53,639 bases of DNA, taken from assembly GCF_001989995.2 (NCBI RefSeq), contig NZ_JAHGUP010000076.1, forward strand, positions 1 to 53,639, in the 5' to 3' direction. Of this stretch, positions 39,953 to 49,556 are shown piece by piece; positions within the stretch are counted from its first letter, which is position 1; each line of letters begins with the position of its first letter. The notes beneath the pieces are model-generated. The model was given only the letters and a program-made list of their open reading frames with translations. It did not search any database and was not told the origin of the DNA. This DNA is from Vibrio anguillarum. GTDB taxonomy: Bacteria; Pseudomonadota; Gammaproteobacteria; Enterobacterales; Vibrionaceae. Position numbers and translations under genes: made by a program.

Positions 39953-40945
39953 TTAAAACGTTAAGGCGGTTTGCCACTCACGGATCCACGCTTTACGCAT
40001 CTCAGACACCTCTTGTGCGCTAAAGGTAAGCGCCTTTGGTGGCACAGCCAGCGTTTCAAAACCTTTCGGTAGCGCGACAGACGTCACAGGATACATCCAG
40101 TTTCCGGTTGGCATCACCGACTGAAATTGATCACTTAAAATAAAGCGCATGAACTCATCGGCCAATTTGCCGTTATCACTGTGTTTTACTTTCGCAGCCA
40201 CTTCCACTTGCATGTAGTGTCCTTCGGCAAAATCAGCAGCCGCGTACTTGGCGTCATTTTCCGCAATCAAATGATAGGCTGGAGAGGTGGTGTAAGAGAG
40301 CACCAGATCGGACTCACCTTTTAAAAACATCGCATAGGCTTCTGACCAACCTTTGGTGACTGTCACCGTCTTATTGGCGAGCTGTTGCCATGCTAAATTG
40401 GCTTTCTCACCATAGACATATTTCATCCACAGCAGTAAGCCTTGACCGGGTGTTGAAGTACGCGGATCTTGATAAATCACTTTAAGATCATCGCGCTTTT
40501 CTACCAACTCTTTTAAGCTTTGGGGTGGGTTTGTTAATTTCTCTTTATTGTAAACAAAGGCAAAATAGCCGTAATCATAAGGAACAAACGTTTCATCACT
40601 CCAACCACCAGGTAGCGTGACTTGGCTCGTCTCGACATTATGATCTGCCAATAAGCCAGTCTGTTTGGCCTCGGCCATTAAGTTGTTATCTAAACCGAGT
40701 ACGATGTCTGCTTTACTGTTATTACCTTCAAGACGCAAACGGTTTAGGATCGATACCCCATCATCGAGTGCCACAAACTGAAGATCGCAAGCGCATTGTG
40801 CTTCGAATGCTTTTTCAATCGCCGGTCCCGGGCCCCATTCTGATGCGAACGAGTCATAGGTATAAACGGTAAGGATATTTTCAGCGGCATGCGCTGAAAA
40901 AGAGGTGATGGTGGCAAGTGCAATGGTATTAAGAGTGGTGTTCAA
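39953..40945 (-). CDS. thiB: Thiamine-binding periplasmic protein ThiB
   Basis: 330-aa solute-binding protein that delivers thiamine, TMP or TPP to ThiPQ. I chose a TTG start at 40945. AAGGAGAG sits about 7 bases upstream, and the following residues (LNTIALATITSFSAHA) form a short signal peptide before ENILTVYTYDSF, the mature start typical of ThiB. The frame is open to an ATG at 41098, but those codons lie inside the TPP riboswitch and are not coding. Expression should fall when TPP is plentiful. Confidence 0.92.
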   Translation of the reverse strand: MNTTLNTIALATITSFSAHAAENILTVYTYDSFASEWGPGPAIEKAFEAQCACDLQFVALDDGVSILNRLRLEGNNSKADIVLGLDNNLMAEAKQTGLLADHNVETSQVTLPGGWSDETFVPYDYGYFAFVYNKEKLTNPPQSLKELVEKRDDLKVIYQDPRTSTPGQGLLLWMKYVYGEKANLAWQQLANKTVTVTKGWSEAYAMFLKGESDLVLSYTTSPAYHLIAENDAKYAAADFAEGHYMQVEVAAKVKHSDNGKLADEFMRFILSDQFQSVMPTGNWMYPVTSVALPKGFETLAVPPKALTFSAQEVSEMRKAWIREWQTALTF

Positions 40946-41023
40946 CTGGTCGCTCTCCTTGGTTGAGCGGCACAGGCTTGAGGAGGATGAGAATATTCCA
41001 TTATTCCTATTCTGAGATCCTAA

Positions 41024-41126
41024 CCCAATTCCTACGCCAGCATTATCTGGTTCAGGTTTACGGGTCCCAAGCTCACGCTTGATCTCAGCAGCATTCATTG
41101 AGATGAATGATTTGCTCCCCGTTGAG
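41024..41126 (-). promoter_or_regulatory. TPP riboswitch (THI element) controlling thiBPQ
   Basis: Read on minus, the conserved core is present in order: GGGGAGC, then GCTGAGA, GACCCG, CCTGAACCAGATAATGCTGG and CGTAGG. P1 can form between CTCAA (41122-41126) and TTGGG (41024-41028). The aptamer lies about 80 nt before the thiB TTG. Between them, TCCTCCTC (near 40980-40987) is complementary to the AAGGAGAG ribosome site (40953-40960). Control by sequestering the ribosome site is therefore plausible; no T-tracted terminator is seen. Confidence 0.95.
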
Positions 41127-41160
41127 TGAGGTGGATTGTAATTGGAATTAACTTAATAAG

Positions 41161-41790
41161 CTATACCGTTGGGCGTGAGTCATATCCCCAACGTGGCACA
41201 AGCCCTTGTTCAACGCCTAAATGGTCCAAAATACGCGCCACCATAAAATCGACCAAGTCTTCAATTGACTGCGGCTGATGATAAAAACCGGGGGCTGCGG
41301 GCATAATGGTGACGCCCATTTGCGACAACTTGAGCATGTTTTCTAAATGTAAGGTGGAAAACGGAGTTTCGCGTACCACTAACACCAGCTGGCCACGCTC
41401 TTTCATCACTACATCGGCAGCACGTTCGATCAAATTATCGGACATGCCATGGGCAATCGCCGCAACGCTGCCTGCCGAACATGGGCACACCACCATCTGT
41501 TTTGGCGCGGCAGAGCCCGAAGCCACTGGTGAGAACCACTCTTCTTTGCCGCACACGACAAGCTGTGAGGCATCGCAGTGTAAATGTTCCACCAACGCTG
41601 CTTTGGCTGCCTCAGTCCCACTGGGCAACTTCAAACCGTGCTCGGTTGCAAGCACAACGCGCGCGGCCGAAGAGATCAGCAGATACACTCGGTAATCTGC
41701 AGCCAATAAACACTCCAACAGACGAAGTCCGTAAGGAGCACCTGAAGCGCCAGTAAAGGCTAAAGTGATGGCTTTCTGTTTTGTTGTCAT
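41161..41790 (-). CDS. ubiX: Flavin prenyltransferase UbiX
   Basis: 209-aa enzyme that attaches dimethylallyl to FMN to make the prenyl-FMN cofactor for UbiD, needed for ubiquinone synthesis. The FMN-binding TGASGAPYG motif is near 13-21, and the C-terminal [23 protein letters not shown] stretch (Pro-Ala-x-Pro-x-Phe-Tyr) is characteristic. It is co-directional with mpl, 29 bp upstream, and probably in one transcript with it. Confidence 0.95.
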   Translation of the reverse strand: MTTKQKAITLAFTGASGAPYGLRLLECLLAADYRVYLLISSAARVVLATEHGLKLPSGTEAAKAALVEHLHCDASQLVVCGKEEWFSPVASGSAAPKQMVVCPCSAGSVAAIAHGMSDNLIERAADVVMKERGQLVLVVRETPFSTLHLENMLKLSQMGVTIMPAAPGFYHQPQSIEDLVDFMVARILDHLGVEQGLVPRWGYDSRPTV

Positions 41791-41819
41791 AACTCTCTAT
41801 TTCGTTTGTGTCGCTGGCA

Positions 41820-43178
41820 TTACATGGCTTGATTTAATGCAAGTAGGAGCTTGTTATGAATACCTTCAAAGCCACCATTGCTCATCACCAAAATGTGATC
41901 GCCCGGCTGGGCTTCCTGCGCAATTTGCGCGACGAAAGCATCAATATCATCATTCACTTGCACTGGTTGTGAGCATTGGTCAGCCACATCCTGCACCGAC
42001 CAAGCAAGATTGTTCGGCTGATAGAGATAAACTGAATCGGCTTGCTGTAATGACGCCGCTAAAGTTTGCTTATGTACGCCCAACTTCATCGTAGCCGAAC
42101 GAGGCTCTAAAACAGCGATAATTTTCTGATCGCCTACCTTGTTACGTAAACCACCCAAAGTAAGTTCAATGGCCGTTGGATGATGAGCAAAATCGTCATA
42201 CAACGTAATACTGTTCACTTCGCCTTTGAGCTCTAAACGACGTTTGGTATTGATAAATTTGCCCAAAGCTTGACAGGCTAAATCTGGAGTGACCCCCACG
42301 TGACGCGCCGCGCCAATCGCCATTAAGGCGTTATCGACATTATGATCGCCAACCAAATCCCAAGTTACGCGCCCCACGCGTTCATTGCCAAAGAACACAT
42401 CAAATTGCGAACCATCACGCGTGATTTTTTCAGCTTTCCACTGCGCTTGCTCACCGGTAAACTCGGTTTCGCTCCAGCAGCCACGTGCGAGAACATCCGC
42501 TAATGCGCGCTCTTTTTGCGGAGCAAAAATACGGCCATTGCCCGGCACAGTACGCACTAGATGATGAAATTGGCGCTTAATCGCTTCAAGATCGTCAAAA
42601 ATGTCTGCATGATCAAACTCTAAGTTGTTCAACACTAAAGTGCGTGGGTGATAATGGACAAACTTAGAACGCTTATCGAAAAAAGCGCTGTCATATTCAT
42701 CGGCTTCAACCACAAAAAACATGCTTTCGCCCAAACGCGCAGAAATACCAAAGTTGCCAAGTACGCCTCCCACCAAAAAGCCCGGTTGGTAACCGCAATC
42801 TTCTAAGATCCACGCCAACATGCTCGACGTGGTGGTTTTACCGTGTGTACCAGCCACCGCAAGGACCCAGCGGTCATGCAACAGGAACTCTTGCAACCAT
42901 TGCGGGCCAGAAGTGTAACGCAAGTTGTGGTTCAGCACATATTCAACACACGGATTGCCGCGACTCATGGCGTTGCCAATCACCACCAAATCAGGCTTGG
43001 GCTCTAATTGGGCAGGGTCAAAGCCTTCGATAATCTCGATACCTTGAGACTCCAATAACGTACTCATCGGTGGGTAAACGTTGGCGTCGCTGCCGGTAAC
43101 TTTATGACCTAATTGCCGCGCTAAAACGGCAACACCGCCCATAAACGTACCGCAAATCCCAAGAATGTGAATATGCAT
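41820..43178 (-). CDS. mpl: Murein tripeptide ligase Mpl
   Basis: 452-aa Mur ligase that attaches recycled L-Ala-D-Glu-mDAP directly to UDP-MurNAc. The N-terminal GICGTFMGGVAVLARQLGH and the ATP loop GTHGKTTTS (near 114-122) are clear. The family-specific VVEADEYDSAFFDKRSKF segment follows. The start HIHILGICGTFMGG (not the GIGG of MurC) separates Mpl from MurC. ATG 43178, facing fbp across about 270 bp. Confidence 0.95.
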   Translation of the reverse strand: MHIHILGICGTFMGGVAVLARQLGHKVTGSDANVYPPMSTLLESQGIEIIEGFDPAQLEPKPDLVVIGNAMSRGNPCVEYVLNHNLRYTSGPQWLQEFLLHDRWVLAVAGTHGKTTTSSMLAWILEDCGYQPGFLVGGVLGNFGISARLGESMFFVVEADEYDSAFFDKRSKFVHYHPRTLVLNNLEFDHADIFDDLEAIKRQFHHLVRTVPGNGRIFAPQKERALADVLARGCWSETEFTGEQAQWKAEKITRDGSQFDVFFGNERVGRVTWDLVGDHNVDNALMAIGAARHVGVTPDLACQALGKFINTKRRLELKGEVNSITLYDDFAHHPTAIELTLGGLRNKVGDQKIIAVLEPRSATMKLGVHKQTLAASLQQADSVYLYQPNNLAWSVQDVADQCSQPVQVNDDIDAFVAQIAQEAQPGDHILVMSNGGFEGIHNKLLLALNQAM

Positions 43179-44461
<1,283 letters not shown>

Positions 44462-44473
44462 ATCAGCTCAATG

Positions 44474-44499
44474 AGCGCCTAACTCTAGGCGCTTTTTTT
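44474..44499 (+). terminator. Terminator after fbp
   Basis: The perfect stem AGCGCCTA / TAGGCGCT with loop ACTC and seven T's. Confidence 0.93.
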
Positions 44500-44638
44500 A
44501 TCGATAAATATGAGGCAAGACTCTCTTTTTACGGTTTACACCGTTTCCTATTTACCGCTAAAGTTGCAACACAAGCGTTTACGTTCTGTTAATCAACCCA
44601 AAACAATTCAAGTCCAGCGACGAAAAAGGAAATGCTAA

Positions 44639-45166
44639 ATGAGCTTAAACAACGTTCCGGCAGGAAAATCACTGCCTGATGATATTTACGTGGTGATTGA
44701 AATTCCAGCCAACGCCGACCCAATCAAATACGAAGTCGACAAAGAATCTGGCGCGGTATTTGTGGACCGTTTCATGTCTTCACCTATGTTCTACCCATGC
44801 AACTACGGTTATGTGAATCACACCTTATCGCTCGATGGCGATCCTGTCGATGTGTTGGTGCCCACGCCTTATCCGCTCATGCCAGGCTCGGTGATTCGCT
44901 GCCGCCCAGTTGGCGTATTGAAGATGACCGATGAGTCTGGTGAAGATGCCAAAGTGGTGGCGGTTCCTCACTCCAAGCTCACCAAAGAGTACGACCACAT
45001 TCAAGACGTAAATGACCTGCCAGCACTACTGAAGGCGCAAATTACACAGTTCTTTGAACGCTATAAAGAGCTTGAAGCGGGCAAATGGGTCAAAGTCGAT
45101 GGATGGGAAGATGCCGCCGCTGCGCGAGCTGAAATCCTGACTTCATTTGAACGCGCTCAAAAGTAG
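44639..45166 (+). CDS. ppa: Inorganic pyrophosphatase
   Basis: 175-aa family I soluble pyrophosphatase that pulls biosynthetic reactions forward by hydrolysing PPi. The metal-binding signature DGDPVDVLV is near 65-73, with further acidic and Lys residues in the substrate pocket (KYEVDKESG and the Tyr of YPCNYGYV). ATG 44639 follows AAAAGGAAATGCT. It has its own upstream region after the fbp terminator. Confidence 0.96.
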   Translation: MSLNNVPAGKSLPDDIYVVIEIPANADPIKYEVDKESGAVFVDRFMSSPMFYPCNYGYVNHTLSLDGDPVDVLVPTPYPLMPGSVIRCRPVGVLKMTDESGEDAKVVAVPHSKLTKEYDHIQDVNDLPALLKAQITQFFERYKELEAGKWVKVDGWEDAAAARAEILTSFERAQK

Positions 45167-45195
45167 TCACCATCATTAAACAGTCACGATAGTTA

Positions 45196-45323
45196 TATAC
45201 CCAAACAACTTGGAGTTGCAGGTAGGCGGCAAGTGAGTGAGTCCCCATGAGCATAGGCAAACTATGTGATTGGGGTGAACGAACGTAGCCAACACCGCTG
45301 CAGCTTCAAGTAGGAAGGGGATA
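45196..45323. repeat. ERIC element between ppa and the GGCT-like gene
   Basis: 128 bp with imperfect terminal inverted repeats (TATACCCAAACAACTTGGAG at the left; the right end read backwards starts TATCCCCTTCCTACTTGAAG). The centre is CCCCATGAGCATAG, a 5-nt loop, then CTATGTGATTGGGG. The right half continues GTGAACGAACGTAGCCAAC. These agree closely with the ERIC consensus and its standard PCR-primer sites as I recall them. Length fits the usual ~127 bp, so this copy looks complete. Confidence 0.9.
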
Positions 45324-45338
45324 AGTGTCGTTATAAAT

Positions 45339-45376
45339 AAAAAGCCACATCCTGCTAATACGCTGTGTGGCTTTTT
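45339..45376. terminator. Terminator downstream of the GGCT-like gene
   Basis: The stem AAAAAGCCACA / TGTGTGGCTTTTTT lies between the ERIC element and the convergent GGCT-like gene. A/T tracts flank both arms, so it may end transcripts from both sides. Confidence 0.85.
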
Positions 45377-45400
45377 TATTTCCATTTTCAACGCCGTTCG

Positions 45401-45748
45401 TTACACCCGTTGGCACCAGTCTCCAGAATCAATCACAGCAGTAAGACGGCTGTGATCTTGATAGAGATAAATCCACGCACGGCCAAATGGGGTTTCGATC
45501 GTTTCACGGCGATATTCGATGGGAATATCTTCTAAAAGATCGAGTTTTGCTAGTGTTTGCTCATCCACTCGATATACCTCACCAACTATCGATTGCTGTC
45601 CCTGAGCCAAGCCAGGATATGGACCTAGATCATACAGCGCATAGTCAGCTGGCGTGTAGAACGATCCTAACATTTCGCTTGTCTCAAGCAGATGCGCATT
45701 ACTTTCACCACGGCGTAATGTGCCGTAGACAAAAACCAGATGTTGCAT
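45401..45748 (-). CDS. ytfP: Gamma-glutamylcyclotransferase-like protein (YtfP family)
   Basis: 115-aa GGCT/AIG2-like protein. The family start VFVYGTLRRGESNAHLL (near residue 5-21) and the later GEVYRVDEQTLAKLDLLED are characteristic. Biochemical activity is not established for the YtfP subgroup. I chose ATG 45748, 11 bp after the tamB stop, with AGGGACAG as ribosome site; an earlier in-frame start would overlap tamB. The order tamA-tamB-ytfP is conserved with E. coli. Confidence 0.88.
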   Translation of the reverse strand: MQHLVFVYGTLRRGESNAHLLETSEMLGSFYTPADYALYDLGPYPGLAQGQQSIVGEVYRVDEQTLAKLDLLEDIPIEYRRETIETPFGRAWIYLYQDHSRLTAVIDSGDWCQRV

Positions 45749-45758
45749 ATGACTGTCC

Positions 45759-48700
45759 CTAGTTAAATTCAAACTGATACAAAAGATCCACCGCGCTATC
45801 TAAGCCGGATACCGCTTCAACGTACAAATCCCTCATCAAGCGGTAACGCACGGTAAATTCGCCCACCGAGCTGAAAATACCAACACCATATTTCACTTGT
45901 AGCCCCGGTAAAATATAGCCGCTTACCGTCACTTGTGAATCATCACCGGAACCGGCCGTATCCAATTGCAGATCTTGCACGCCGAAGGCTTGACCAATTT
46001 CGCCCACCACCTTACCGCTTTGTGCCAAGCTCAAACCAATTAGTGCAGTGGTCATCGCATTGCCACCCGCCTCGCCATCAATATTCTGACCACGAAGTAG
46101 GTAAGAAAGTGCATTGGCTTGTGGCATCGCGGGTTCTGAAAAAATGGAGACTGCGGGTTCATCGGCAGAGCCGGTCACTTTTACCCCTGCAATCACGCCA
46201 TCTTGTGTGTTATCTGGGTTGCGCACCGCTTTAATCGAAACATAAGGTTGATCAACCGGTCCATTCATTAAAATTTTGCCTTCTTGGATCAGCAAATCTT
46301 GTCCAAAGGATCGATACGAACCATTTTGGATATTTACTTCTCCAGTAATAAAAGGACCTTTATCCTTTTGCGCCACATTGAGGCGGCCAATCAAGCCGCC
46401 TTGCAAACCAAAGGCACTGAGCCGGAAATCATCACCAATCGAGATGTTTACATTCGTTTCAACGTTAAATGGCATGGCGCTTTGCTCGCTCACAGGCTGT
46501 AAAGCTGCGTCCAATATCACTTGATCTTTGGAGACACCAATCGCGCTCGGAGGCAACTCTTCTACCACGATACGTCCCCAAGGCAGGTTAATATTCCCCG
46601 TCACGGTTGCCAGCTGAGGCTCCAATGTGATGCTCATGTCTGGGATAACTTTAATCTTGACGATAGGCGGCAGATCCACCAACAGCTCATCGGCTAGCAC
46701 ACGTAGGTTGGCGCGCCACTGATCCATTTTCTGCCAGTCGGCATCTCCCTTGATACTCAACTCGCCATCCGCAGTTTGAATCGACGCATTGAGCAATGCT
46801 TGGTAACCATTAAAGTCAATCGCCACTCGGCCCGAGGTAACATCCAGCGGCGAAATATCGCCTTTGACGACAATGTCATCCACCACCACGCTGCCCATCA
46901 CTTTCGGGTGCAACATCGGCCCACTGAAGGCAAGTTGACTGCTAATCTTCGATTTCGCTTGGCTATAATCCCCAAGCAGCGGCTGTAAAAAATCAATATT
47001 AAAGGTGGAAAGCGTTAATGCGCCATCCATCATTTTTTCTTTTGCCATTAGATCTGCAATGGTTATTTGCCCCGACAGATCGCCATTATCGGTCACATCC
47101 ACTAGCCAACGAGCAAACAGCTTGTTCTGTTCAAGCGTACTTTCAATAGTGACGCTATCCCAACCTAAAGTAATGGCTTGGTCGATGTGCTGCGTGACTG
47201 CACCTTGGCTTAAGCTGAGTGACACTTTCGCTTGAGGCGCAGTATTGGGCGCCCATTGAGCTGTGAGACTGACATCGGCTTGGCCTTTAAGTTGAGTCTC
47301 TTGCGGTAAAAACATTGCGATTTGCTGAAAATCAAAATGGTTGAGAGAGAGCTCGGCCGCACCACTTTGCCCCACAGTCGCGTCTTTATCTAAGCAGAGC
47401 GATGCTCCCTCTTGCTGCCAACAATGCGCGGCAATCGTGGCTTGTTGTTTCTCGATATTAACCGCAACAGGTGTCGCTTGGTTTAATAGCCACGGCCCTT
47501 GTTCTGTGGACAGTTGTACTCGTTCCAGCGCACCTTGCCACTGCATCGTCGGCTTATCGTCAAAAGATCCGCGGATCGCCAAGCTGGTTGAGAGCAAACT
47601 TGAGATGACGTCTAAGCTCAGTTGATGCTGCGCCTGCGTGCCTGAAAAACGCAAGTCCACACTATCAACTAACTGCTGCTGGTAGCTCAACTGGCTCGCC
47701 TGCAATTTCACTTCGGCTTGTGGCACAGGAAGTGGCGTAACATCACCAGTTAAAGTCACCTGCTTTAAGGTCGCTTGTTGCTGCCAAGCAAGATCATTTG
47801 CATTGAGGCGCAGCTTGATTTGTGGCTGCTGTAAATCACCACGCAGATAAATATCGCCAATCACTTTGCCGTGCAAATCAGGAACACTTTTCACCAGATC
47901 CGCAAAATCAACCGATAAGCCCATACGCCACTCTTTATCCAGCTCACCTTTGGCCGTAATCTGGTTGGGTCCATGGGCTAACGTTAAGCCGCTGGTCGAC
48001 ACAGTAAAAGCGCCTTTCCCTGTCATATCTGATGCGTTTAATTGACCTTCAATATTCAGTGGGTAGCCACGCAACACACCCTCAATATCCAAAATAGGCA
48101 GCGCAACGTTCCAACCGCCCTGCTCGGTCAGCTCACCCGTGGTTTCGAGCTTACCGCTGATCACGCCTTCGGCTTGCGGCCACTGTAATCCCGGCTGAAT
48201 CTGTTCTAAATTCAGCGCCGCTTGCCAGTGAATTGGGGCTTGCCAGTTGGCCATCACTTGGCCAGCAATTTGCCCCCCTAAGGTATCGATGAGCAAAGAA
48301 TCTAAGTTGATTTGCTGTAAAGTGCCTTTACCAGCCACATCCAGCGTCACATCGGGCAGATCTTTACCTTGCAGTTGGCCATTGAGCGCCACGCTATATC
48401 CGTCGAGTGAACCTTGAGTTTTTAAACTCGGTACGCGAACAAAATAGTCTCCTTGCCCAATCAATGGCCACTGTGCTTGAACATCATCCAACGAAATATC
48501 AAACGGGATCTCAGGTTGCAGTAGCGCCAATTGCGCATTTAAGTTTGCTTGCGCAAGCCCGCCCAGTTTCGCGTTGAGTGTTAAATCACCCAAGCTACCC
48601 GAAGCCTCTAGTGCCAGTGTTTGCCCCTGAGCTTCGGCCATTTTGAGCGTGCTTTTTAAAGAGAGATTGAGCGGATAGTCTCCCTTCAGCTGCGCATCAG

Positions 48701-49556
48701 CTTTTAGGTTGGCAATCAATTGTGGCAGCTCAAGCTCAAGTGATTTTAATGAAACACTGCTCTGATAAGCATTGGCGACCAAACCAAGATGCTTGACAAC
48801 CAAAGGCTCAGCTTGCTGAAGAGTAAACTGATTGATATCAAAACGCTCCACTTCCAATTGCAGCGGAATGATCACTTCTGGCAAGGTGATGGGCGTTTTC
48901 ACCGCAGGTGCCGCCGTCGATGATACGGTTGTGGATGGAGTGGATTTGGATTGTGCGCTTGAGGCTGAATCGACATCTTCATTGGTCGCAAGCTTCAGTT
49001 GAATATCGCTCCAACTGGTTTTGCCAATCCGTAAGCGATTACCTTGAAATGAGGCATGAGTAGAAAATTGCTTCCATGCCAGCGTATTACCCAAAATATC
49101 CAGCTGAATATCATTGAGCTCCACACGGCCAACCTTAATTGGCACCGGTGTAGAGATTGACGTAATGGGATCAGAGGCAGACGAAGGCTCACCTAGCGTC
49201 GAAGGGGGAAGCTCAGGAAGCGCCAGCCTTAAGCCACTGATCGCAAGTTCATTTAAGCAAATTGAAGGCTCCAATAAGCAGCTAGCACTTATGGCTAATG
49301 TCACGCGCTGCACATCGAGATCGAGCTTTAATGCTTCATCGGAAAAGGTGACTTGGTTGAGCGTGAAACGTGGAAAAATTGCACCTTTAGCGCTGGCAAC
49401 CTGCAGTTGTGGCAGCGCTTTTTGCGCTCCCCACAACAGACCGTTAAGCCCTGTATTGGTAAACAACAAGGCTGCGAGTGCAATAAATACCGCGCCCAAC
49501 AAGGTGAATAAAATCGCCGATGCCCATTTGGTTATCTTCAACATCACTTTGGTCAT
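45759..49556 (-). CDS. tamB: Envelope translocation/assembly protein TamB
   Basis: 1265-aa AsmA-like bridge protein. A single N-terminal anchor (about 8-32) is followed by a long repetitive beta-taco region and a C-terminal TamB/DUF490 domain (about the last 350 residues) ending in a beta-signal-like YQFEFN. TamB spans the periplasm and works with TamA; recent work assigns a role in phospholipid transport to the outer membrane along with outer-membrane protein assembly. Its start overlaps the tamA stop by 4 nt. A Ser/Thr/Pro-rich linker near 190-220 is probably disordered. Confidence 0.95.
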   Translation of the reverse strand: MTKVMLKITKWASAILFTLLGAVFIALAALLFTNTGLNGLLWGAQKALPQLQVASAKGAIFPRFTLNQVTFSDEALKLDLDVQRVTLAISASCLLEPSICLNELAISGLRLALPELPPSTLGEPSSASDPITSISTPVPIKVGRVELNDIQLDILGNTLAWKQFSTHASFQGNRLRIGKTSWSDIQLKLATNEDVDSASSAQSKSTPSTTVSSTAAPAVKTPITLPEVIIPLQLEVERFDINQFTLQQAEPLVVKHLGLVANAYQSSVSLKSLELELPQLIANLKADAQLKGDYPLNLSLKSTLKMAEAQGQTLALEASGSLGDLTLNAKLGGLAQANLNAQLALLQPEIPFDISLDDVQAQWPLIGQGDYFVRVPSLKTQGSLDGYSVALNGQLQGKDLPDVTLDVAGKGTLQQINLDSLLIDTLGGQIAGQVMANWQAPIHWQAALNLEQIQPGLQWPQAEGVISGKLETTGELTEQGGWNVALPILDIEGVLRGYPLNIEGQLNASDMTGKGAFTVSTSGLTLAHGPNQITAKGELDKEWRMGLSVDFADLVKSVPDLHGKVIGDIYLRGDLQQPQIKLRLNANDLAWQQQATLKQVTLTGDVTPLPVPQAEVKLQASQLSYQQQLVDSVDLRFSGTQAQHQLSLDVISSLLSTSLAIRGSFDDKPTMQWQGALERVQLSTEQGPWLLNQATPVAVNIEKQQATIAAHCWQQEGASLCLDKDATVGQSGAAELSLNHFDFQQIAMFLPQETQLKGQADVSLTAQWAPNTAPQAKVSLSLSQGAVTQHIDQAITLGWDSVTIESTLEQNKLFARWLVDVTDNGDLSGQITIADLMAKEKMMDGALTLSTFNIDFLQPLLGDYSQAKSKISSQLAFSGPMLHPKVMGSVVVDDIVVKGDISPLDVTSGRVAIDFNGYQALLNASIQTADGELSIKGDADWQKMDQWRANLRVLADELLVDLPPIVKIKVIPDMSITLEPQLATVTGNINLPWGRIVVEELPPSAIGVSKDQVILDAALQPVSEQSAMPFNVETNVNISIGDDFRLSAFGLQGGLIGRLNVAQKDKGPFITGEVNIQNGSYRSFGQDLLIQEGKILMNGPVDQPYVSIKAVRNPDNTQDGVIAGVKVTGSADEPAVSIFSEPAMPQANALSYLLRGQNIDGEAGGNAMTTALIGLSLAQSGKVVGEIGQAFGVQDLQLDTAGSGDDSQVTVSGYILPGLQVKYGVGIFSSVGEFTVRYRLMRDLYVEAVSGLDSAVDLLYQFEFN

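Noticed and set aside
40946..41098. 51-residue N-terminal extension of ThiB
   Set aside because: These codons lie within the TPP riboswitch and its spacer. A ribosome site and a signal peptide begin at TTG 40945.
44500..44638. The inverted motif around ACGGTTTACACCGT upstream of ppa as an operator
   Set aside because: It is short and imperfect, and matches no operator I know. It is not enough to call a site.
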